Source: Thermoplasmata archaeon
Lineage (GTDB): Archaea > Thermoplasmatota > Thermoplasmata > GCA-020350865
Direction: 5' to 3'
Assembly (NCBI GenBank): GCA_020351895.1
Contig: CP070672.1
Span: 2,627,341 to 2,643,891 of the forward strand
Length of the DNA stretch: 16,551 nucleotides
Numbering within the stretch: position 1 is the stretch's first letter; each line of letters begins with the position of its first letter. Below are positions 1 to 7,700 of this stretch, one piece after another. The position numbers and the translations under genes are program-made. Under the pieces are notes generated by a model. It saw only the letters and a program-made list of their open reading frames with translations, had not been told where the DNA came from and did not search any database.

Positions 1-111
1 ATGTAATTAAAGTCTCTAGAATTAAGGGCAGAAATTTAGAATTTATGGCAAATATTGGAGGCGAAGATATAGGCATCCAATTATCTAAAGGCCCTACAAC
101 TGACCAAGCAA

Positions 112-3100
112 TTGGAAAAGAAGGCGCAAGAGGCCACGCATAACCGTAAATTGGCGGATGAGGAGATAGTATCCGCGGAAAAAATGATCGAGTTGGCCAA
201 AAAGATGGATGCCAATGTGGCGAAAGCCGAGGCGAAACTCACGGAGGCTACGGCTGCTTTTTCTAAAAAGGAATTCAAATCGGCATTGGAGCTTGCGCAA
301 GAAAGCAAGAAGATAGCAATAAAAGCCCAAGAAGATCACGTTAACCTCGTCATTGAATCCACAAAAAACCTCGTTAAATTGGCGCAAGACATGGGTGTTG
401 ATACCCCTGATTTGGATGAGGTCCTGGCAAATGCAGAATCGGATCTTAAGGAGGGAAAATACGAGGAGGCACTGAAACTTGCCGAAAAGGGTTGGGAGGA
501 CATGGATAAGCTCCTTAATGAGCAGGTTTCTAAGGCCTTCACAAAGGTTCAATCCATGATCGTTTTGGCCAAGAAAGTGGGACAGGACATCTCCGAGGTA
601 GAAGGTCTTTTGGATAAAGCAAGGGAATTCACAGATAAGAATGACTATGAAAAGTCATTGAAATTCATTAACGAGAGCATGCGCTTAACAGGGAAAATCG
701 CCAAAGAGGAGGTATCAAAGCTCATTGAGAATGCAATGGTTCTATTGGAGCTAGGGAAGGGAATGGAGGCCGATGTAACAACAGCCGAGGGATTCTACAA
801 TGATGCAAAAGGTGCCCTTGATGAGAATAACTTTGAGAAGGCTATAGAGCTTGCCAATAAGAGTACGAAAGAGATGGAGAAGATCCTTGAGAAACAGGGA
901 AAAGACCTCATTCGACAATGCGAAGAGACTGTAAAGGAAGCCAAGAATATCAATGCCGAGGTGGAGAAAGGAGCCCTTCTGCTCAATAAGGCCAAAGAAT
1001 CCCTTAAATCAAAGAATTTTGAGGAGGTTTTCGATTATTCGACCCAGGTTAAAGAGGAAGTGGAGAATGCCCAGTTCCAGTGTGTCTTAAAGACGATATC
1101 CCTTTCACGTCCAAAATTCATTACCGCAAAAAATATCGGGGCGGATCTGTCCGAACCAATGAAATATTTGGATATGTCAAGAGGCGCCCTGAAAGAGAAG
1201 AAGTTCGCAGAGGCCCTGGAACTTGCAAGAAAGGGTGAGCACAGTGTAAACAAGCTAATAAGCAATTACGAGGGGGCCAAGGAGGAGTTGCAGCTCATCA
1301 CTCAATCATTGGCACGCGCCTCAAAACTGGGTGTGGACACGACTTCATTGAGTGACATGATGAAGGGCGCAAAGGCGGCTTTCGATTCAAAGGACTATAA
1401 AAGAGCAATGAATTTGATATCTCAATGCAGGGAAACTGTGGAGCAGGCAATGAGGGACAAGACCGTTGAGATAGTAAAAGGTCTGGAAGGTTTCCTATCA
1501 ATAGGAGAAAAGACAGGTTCAGATATTAAATCGGCAAAGGTATTCCTTGACCAAGCTTCAGCTGCAATTAATGAGAATGATTATGAGAGGGCAATGGATC
1601 TGGCCAATAGAAGTAGGGAGGCGGCAGGAGAAGCCCTAAAAATGGGTATCACCAAGGAGATAAAAGTATTTGGAGATATCATCAATGCCATTGAAGAGGG
1701 GGAGGAGAAGAGCAAGTTCGTAAAAGCACTTACAAGTGCGAAAAGAGGATTAGAAAACAGGAATTACCAAGAGGCTTATGAATTTATCATCGAAGGAAAG
1801 AACATTGTTGAGGGATATATCAAGGCCTCCATAGAAGACGCTGAAGTCTCCATTACCTCATTACAGGAAATGCAGGGTGACACCACAAAATATGAAGAGA
1901 TGCATAGCAAGGTTAAGACTCTTTATGAGGAAAAAGAATACTCTGAGGCCCTTATCTTTTCTAGGAAAATAATGCAAGATGTAAATGCCCAACAAAAGAA
2001 GATAGTCACAGATTTGGCCTCTTCCATCAATGAAAACATAAAGCAGGTGAAAAATGTTGGAATGGATATATCAGAGCAGAATACCAGGCTCGCTGCGGCA
2101 AAAGAGGCCATTGAAAAGAAGTTATTCAAGAAAGCCTACCTGATAATGACCCAAAGTAAGGAGGAGACCATCTCCTATCTTGAGGAGCACCAGGGGCTTT
2201 CCAAGGCAATAAACGAGGTAAAAGCCCGAATAGATGAGGCCATGGGCTCCGGAGTGGACATGTCAGAGCCCATGAAAAAGCTTGATATGGCTGAAAAAGC
2301 CCTAAAGGCCGGTAACTTCAACGTCGTTTCGGGCATGATAGAGGAATGTAAGATAGGAATCGAGAAGCTCACAACAGCGCATTCCATAAAGGAAAAGATA
2401 TCTCTTTCCAAGGAATGTATTGATATCGCAAAGAGCCTGGATATTGACACATCTGATGCGGAATTGCAGCTTAAAAAGACGGTTATATACCTCAACAACG
2501 GGCAGTTTGATAATGCCCTTTCTTCCGCACAAAAAACCGCAGAGAAGGCAGAGGGATTGTGTAATACAAAGATATCAGATATGCTCACCACTGCCTATTC
2601 AATGATAATAGAGGCTAAGAAGATCGGTTTAGATGTATTGACCGTGGAGGTTTTATACCAAAAGGCCGAAGAAGCCTTGGAACTTAAAAGGTTCGAGAAG
2701 GCAGCAAGATACGCAGCCCAAAGTTTGGATGAGATCGAGGAGATAAGGGATGAGAGCCAAAGAACAGCCAACATCATACATCTTGCAGGTAACTACATTC
2801 AAGAGGCAGAGAATATAAAAGCCGATGTAACAGAGGCCAAAAAACTACTTGAGAAAGCGTTCTCAGAGCTTAAGAATAATGAATATATATCCTCCATAGA
2901 ACTCGGTAAAAAATGTATTAGACTGGCAAAGAAGGCGAAGGAGCAGAAGGTGACAGAGTCTATTTCCCTTTTCCAATCTATAATCGATAAATCCAAAAGC
3001 GAGGGAATGGAAGTTTCCAAGGCCGAAAGGGTACTGGATGAGGCTAAGATTGCCCTTGAAGATGAGGATTACAAGGAAGCATTAAGGCTTGCCATGCTCA

Positions 3101-4731
3101 GTGAAAGCGAGGTTGAGAAGGTAGACCTCCAAAAGAAGATGGCAGCAGAAATAATAGCAGTTACCGCAGCAAAGCTCAAAGAGGCCGAGAAGAAGGGTAT
3201 TCACGCCGAGAGCGTCAGAACACTTCTGATAAATGCGGCAACGGCCCTTAAGAATAACGAATATATAAAGGCCCTTGAGTATGCCATGGAGAGCGGTTTG
3301 GAGTTATCAGAGAATACCGAGGAGTACGAAAGAGCAACTACAACGCTTCATGCTGCCTCAGCGAGAATCAACGAGAGCGCCGATATAGGCGTTGACATAA
3401 AGAAGGCCAAGGAACACCTTGAGACTGCAAGGGAAGCCTTCAGCCAGAAGAAATACGCAACAGCCACGAAATTCGCCAAAGAGACTATCAGAGAGGCGAA
3501 ACGGTCATATGTGGAACATCTTTCCAAGCCCCTTTCAAGCTGTGAGACCTTGATAAAAACTGCCACAGGATTGGGAGTCAATGTAACCAGGGCGAATAAC
3601 ATGTTGAGCGAGGCAAGGGCCGCATTGGAGGAAGAATCCTATTCCCAGGTGGCGTTCTTCACCGAGAATTGTAAGAGACAGGTAGAAAGGGAGATTGCAA
3701 GAAACCTGTTTGAGAAGCTTTCAAAAGCAAGGGCACAATTGGCAAAGGCACAGAAGAAGGGCAAGGATGTTACCGAGGTTATGGTGCTTTTGGAAAGTGG
3801 GGAAACATCCCTTGAGAGCAAAAATTATCTCGATGCCGCAGGCTACTTCCAAAAATTCATGGACAATGTAGGGAGCTTGGGAATTGAAGTGCCCAAGATA
3901 GAGGTGGAACCCAGTGAGGAAGAGCTCGAGGAAGATCTAAAGGAAGATAAAGAAGCAGTGGAAGAGGAATTATTCGAAGAAGAGATAATCGAAGAGGAGA
4001 TAGAGCTCGAGGATTTCATATCTGATTTGGAAAATAGAATAAAAAGAGTGGGTAAAAGCGGAATAAATACCAAAGCCGCCGAAAAGTTGCTGAAAGAGGC
4101 TAAGAAGTTCATGGAAAATGATCCAGATAAGGCCATTGAATTCGGAAGGCAGGCGGATGAGGAATTAGAAGCCGAATTGGAATCCCTAAGTCCTGCAATC
4201 ACTCTTAAGATCGATTTAAGCAATGTGAAGGAGAAGAACAAATGGTACGAGATTCCCCTTATTCTCACAAATGACGGTAAATCTGTGGCAAAGGATGTTT
4301 CTTTATCGGGTAAAGGTAAGGATTTTGAATTTGAAGGTCTTGAACCCATTAAGATCCTCAAGGCAAAGGAGAAAAAGGAGATACCTCTTAAGATTAGGGC
4401 AACCAATGAGGGCGAACTGAAGTTCGACATCGAAGTGACTTTCTCAAGGATATTCAACGGGAAAACGGGTGCAGCTCAGATATCTGAGGAAATCAAGATA
4501 GGAAAGAAAGCGGGCAAGAAATCCACATTTAAGAAGTATAAGACCGAGGCCACTGTAAAATGTTATGCCTGTAATGGAAAGATAAAACCTGGTCTCATGG
4601 TGATCGAATGTGGGTGCGGTAATACATATCACGAGGCCTGCGGTGATCGATTGGGCAAGTGTCCTATGTGTGGAACAGATTTCAAGAAAAAATCCTCGAA
4701 GAAGAAGTTGGCTTTAAAAGTCGGAACCTGA
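112..4731 (+). CDS. Giant helical-repeat protein with C-terminal beta domain and C4HC3 zinc finger
   Basis: I do not recognise a named family. The protein has no signal peptide or membrane helix, so it is probably cytoplasmic. Residues 1-1260 hold about 20 degenerate helical repeats of roughly 62-68 residues. Each has a core like 'GxDVSxAExLLxKAKEAL' followed by '(N/D)YEKALELA' and a charged helix. An acidic stretch follows (about 1263-1300, mostly Glu), then a 21st repeat. Residues about 1363-1463 look like an Ig/CARDB-type beta domain. The end carries a zinc finger with ligands C1484, C1487, C1500, C1502, H1507, C1510, C1517 and C1520 (C4HC3, RING-variant or PHD-like spacing). A scaffold or protein-binding role is inference. 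The start is uncertain: TTG at 112 is the first possible start codon and has no ribosome binding site. The frame is open back to 73, and residues encoded at 73-111 already look like the repeat. The gene ends 3 bp from the convergent gene. Confidence 0.8.
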   Translation: MEKKAQEATHNRKLADEEIVSAEKMIELAKKMDANVAKAEAKLTEATAAFSKKEFKSALELAQESKKIAIKAQEDHVNLVIESTKNLVKLAQDMGVDTPDLDEVLANAESDLKEGKYEEALKLAEKGWEDMDKLLNEQVSKAFTKVQSMIVLAKKVGQDISEVEGLLDKAREFTDKNDYEKSLKFINESMRLTGKIAKEEVSKLIENAMVLLELGKGMEADVTTAEGFYNDAKGALDENNFEKAIELANKSTKEMEKILEKQGKDLIRQCEETVKEAKNINAEVEKGALLLNKAKESLKSKNFEEVFDYSTQVKEEVENAQFQCVLKTISLSRPKFITAKNIGADLSEPMKYLDMSRGALKEKKFAEALELARKGEHSVNKLISNYEGAKEELQLITQSLARASKLGVDTTSLSDMMKGAKAAFDSKDYKRAMNLISQCRETVEQAMRDKTVEIVKGLEGFLSIGEKTGSDIKSAKVFLDQASAAINENDYERAMDLANRSREAAGEALKMGITKEIKVFGDIINAIEEGEEKSKFVKALTSAKRGLENRNYQEAYEFIIEGKNIVEGYIKASIEDAEVSITSLQEMQGDTTKYEEMHSKVKTLYEEKEYSEALIFSRKIMQDVNAQQKKIVTDLASSINENIKQVKNVGMDISEQNTRLAAAKEAIEKKLFKKAYLIMTQSKEETISYLEEHQGLSKAINEVKARIDEAMGSGVDMSEPMKKLDMAEKALKAGNFNVVSGMIEECKIGIEKLTTAHSIKEKISLSKECIDIAKSLDIDTSDAELQLKKTVIYLNNGQFDNALSSAQKTAEKAEGLCNTKISDMLTTAYSMIIEAKKIGLDVLTVEVLYQKAEEALELKRFEKAARYAAQSLDEIEEIRDESQRTANIIHLAGNYIQEAENIKADVTEAKKLLEKAFSELKNNEYISSIELGKKCIRLAKKAKEQKVTESISLFQSIIDKSKSEGMEVSKAERVLDEAKIALEDEDYKEALRLAMLSESEVEKVDLQKKMAAEIIAVTAAKLKEAEKKGIHAESVRTLLINAATALKNNEYIKALEYAMESGLELSENTEEYERATTTLHAASARINESADIGVDIKKAKEHLETAREAFSQKKYATATKFAKETIREAKRSYVEHLSKPLSSCETLIKTATGLGVNVTRANNMLSEARAALEEESYSQVAFFTENCKRQVEREIARNLFEKLSKARAQLAKAQKKGKDVTEVMVLLESGETSLESKNYLDAAGYFQKFMDNVGSLGIEVPKIEVEPSEEELEEDLKEDKEAVEEELFEEEIIEEEIELEDFISDLENRIKRVGKSGINTKAAEKLLKEAKKFMENDPDKAIEFGRQADEELEAELESLSPAITLKIDLSNVKEKNKWYEIPLILTNDGKSVAKDVSLSGKGKDFEFEGLEPIKILKAKEKKEIPLKIRATNEGELKFDIEVTFSRIFNGKTGAAQISEEIKIGKKAGKKSTFKKYKTEATVKCYACNGKIKPGLMVIECGCGNTYHEACGDRLGKCPMCGTDFKKKSSKKKLALKVGT
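4687..4692 (-). terminator. Short T run downstream of the membrane-protein gene
   Basis: Read on the minus strand, six T lie about 42 bases past the membrane-protein stop codon, inside the lysine codons at the end of the convergent gene. It is a weak candidate for the reciprocal terminator. Confidence 0.25.
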
Positions 4732-4734
4732 AAT

Positions 4735-7700
4735 TCATTTTTTCTTCTTTTTTATTCTTTTACGATATACTAATGCAAATGTAATTATTCCACAGATAGG
4801 AACAAAGATGTCCGAGAATTCTGGTATGTAATCCACTTCCCAGTCAGCAGGCTGGTCAGTGTCTGTATCTGGGTTCGTTCTAAATATATATTCCCAACCC
4901 GCTGGATTCACGGTATCCACATAGTCTCCGGCATCCCATATCCCGGCGTTTACAGCATCGTCATCATCAGCCAGTTGATCCGCAGAAAGGGAGCCGTCGG
5001 AATCCCAGGCAACAAAATCCGTGGGCAGGCTTTCATCGTCTCTGAGATAACATTGATCTCCTTCATCATCGAACCATGTGGCAGCTCCAATGTATATATG
5101 GGCTTCGTTGTCGCCAGTAAAATCGAGGTCATCCGTCCCTAGCGTGAAATGGATGTACAAGGTTCCATCATCGGGTATGTCCGCCAGGCCTACCGGAATG
5201 GTAAACGAGTTACCGTCATTGTCACTTATCTCCCAGCCATCTATATTGACTGCACCCCCACCATCATTTTTATTATGGATATGTACAGCTTCGTTTGGCT
5301 CGGGAAATCCTGTGGGATTGATTATTGTGGCATTGATGACGACAGGGAGAGTGTATGTGACTGTGATGTATTCCATAAATGAAGGAAGTTCATAGTTGAA
5401 TATCTCTCCAAATCCCTCTGTTCCGCTCTCAAGTGTTCTTTTTATTCCGACACCCCATGAATTGTCCACAGCCAATTCAGCTTCTAGGTCTGAATCAGCA
5501 TCTGTACCCAGATCGCGGGTTTTCCAACCTACTGACATAAGAGCATTATCAGTTCCAACGAAAGTCGTTCCATCTCCAATATCATCGAATAGAGGCTGGG
5601 CCGTTTGCGATGCCTCTCCTTCAAGGCTGTTTATGTCGATACTTGCTGCATGGGCAGTAACAATGTAAAATGTAAAATCAACGTCTGTAATTGTTGCCGA
5701 ATCTGGAATTGTAGAAATGTCAAAATAGAAAAATGAGCGCCGTGTATAGTCCTTTCCGCTCACCTTTTCCCAGCCAACATCCCCGTCAATAGGGTTAGTA
5801 TATTTTGTGTATGTTCCCAATTGCTCATACCATCTCACCCAACCATCATCAGTCCCCGTACCTGGATTGAAATCCCTAATAGGATCTATAACCACTGGGT
5901 ATGTTCGTCCATCTTCAGTTAACCAATTCCAATCTGTTAGAACATTCAAAACTGCCTGGTTGTCTCCCTTTGGGATCCATTCATATTGAGAGGATTGTAC
6001 ATCCCCTTCTGAATCAAAAGCATAGGGTTTTGGATGCTCGGCAATGAATTCATTTGATTCGGCATTTCTTACCTCCAATGAGGATCCTGTGATGAAATGC
6101 TCATTTGTAATGTCCCTTCCTTCGCTCCAAACAGATATAGGCTCCTCCCAAGAAACAAGGGTTGAGACGATGAAGAAGGCTGCATCTTGATTTTCCACAG
6201 GAGGATTCAAAAGGACAATTTCCTCCTTTACCATATCTGCAAATAGAATATAGTTAAAGGTAACATTAAGACCATTTGTGAGAGCAACATTATAGACAAC
6301 CATATTTTCATCGATATTTACTGTGACAACCGAGGGCTCAAAATCCATGAGATCATCGATACTGAACCTTTGGAATTTGTCTGTGAAGATGTTGTTGTTG
6401 AATGAGAAAATCTGTTCAATACTTGTATCTTTAAAGAATCCGTTGTACACAGCTTCATCCACCTCATATGAAAATCCATCAGTCGAAAAAGGGTCTTCGG
6501 GGTCGATAACTGAAACATCCGCAGGTTCATTCAAGGTCTTTGAAGGTATGATAATTTTCGTGAACTTATCATTCCCAATCGTTCTTCTCAATAGGGTTTC
6601 GAAGTCATTTTCTTGCTCTCCTTGTGAATCGCTTCCACTTATTGAGTAATATCCATGCGAGCCCAATCCACTTTCATCGCCACCATCATGACCCCTTGTG
6701 GGGCCCAATATGGCTCCTTCACCGTTAGAATAATCTGACTCTCGCATCTCCCAATCTGTGGCCAAGAAATAGACAGAAAATGTGTCGCTTTCAGGATCGA
6801 TTTCGATGTTTTCCCACCGTATGTCCACCTCCATCTCGGCTAAACCGAGATACGCATTAACAGGGCCCCTTTCCATCCATTTCCAATCCAAAACAGAGGT
6901 TCCTATCCATTCATAATAGGCTCTGCTTAAGATCTTGTTGTGTCTTCCCCTCACCTCTATCATATAATCTGCACCCATTGGAAGGCCATCACTGTAACCT
7001 ATTGCGGGAATCGTGTCAAGGAAGATGTAAACAAAATCCTCCCCAGTCTTGGGTGGAATCTCTGGAGACGGTCCCTCCCCACCGCTTGGTTCTCCACCTG
7101 GTGGTTTTAATTCAGATTTCTTTTCTTTGTTCTGATATGGCACATCTATTCCATCGGCGATCTCCCCATCCACCTTCAAATAGAAAGCCGAACCGTAATC
7201 TGTGGTTGAAACTCCATATTGCATTATATCTATGTCTTTTCGATTTACATCCCCTCTGGTATCGTTCCGTCTGGTCTTACCTTCCCAATCTGCAAATGCT
7301 CCGTCGATTGTAACATTCTCAGGAACCCTGCTTATATAGCTAATTTCATGTTTATTAATCGGTGGACTTGTACGCTCCAATGAAACTGTGCCTGAGCTGG
7401 TTTTTACATCGTGGTTCTTCATGATTCTAAGACCAACGCTGTTCTCTGCTTGGGCACCGGATCTAACATCGGCTTCCACATATAGAGTTCTCGAATCTCC
7501 ATCCCTGAGTGATATGCTAGTTTGCAGTTCTACAGCATCATTTGAGAGGGTGCCTTCGCCAATGGAATTTTCACCCTCCATGAGGTTTACAGTGCTTGTG
7601 TCGTTGTCACTTCCCTTTCCCATGCGTGTAAGTTTTATCTCTCCCACAGTTATATCGGCATTTAAACAGTTCAGTTCCAACCTCAGTAACTGATTTGAAA

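Noticed and set aside
3843..4457. Minus-strand open frame of 204 codons, Ser-rich
   Set aside because: It lies opposite the Glu-rich linker and beta domain of the repeat protein. The Ser codons are simply the complement of acidic codons.
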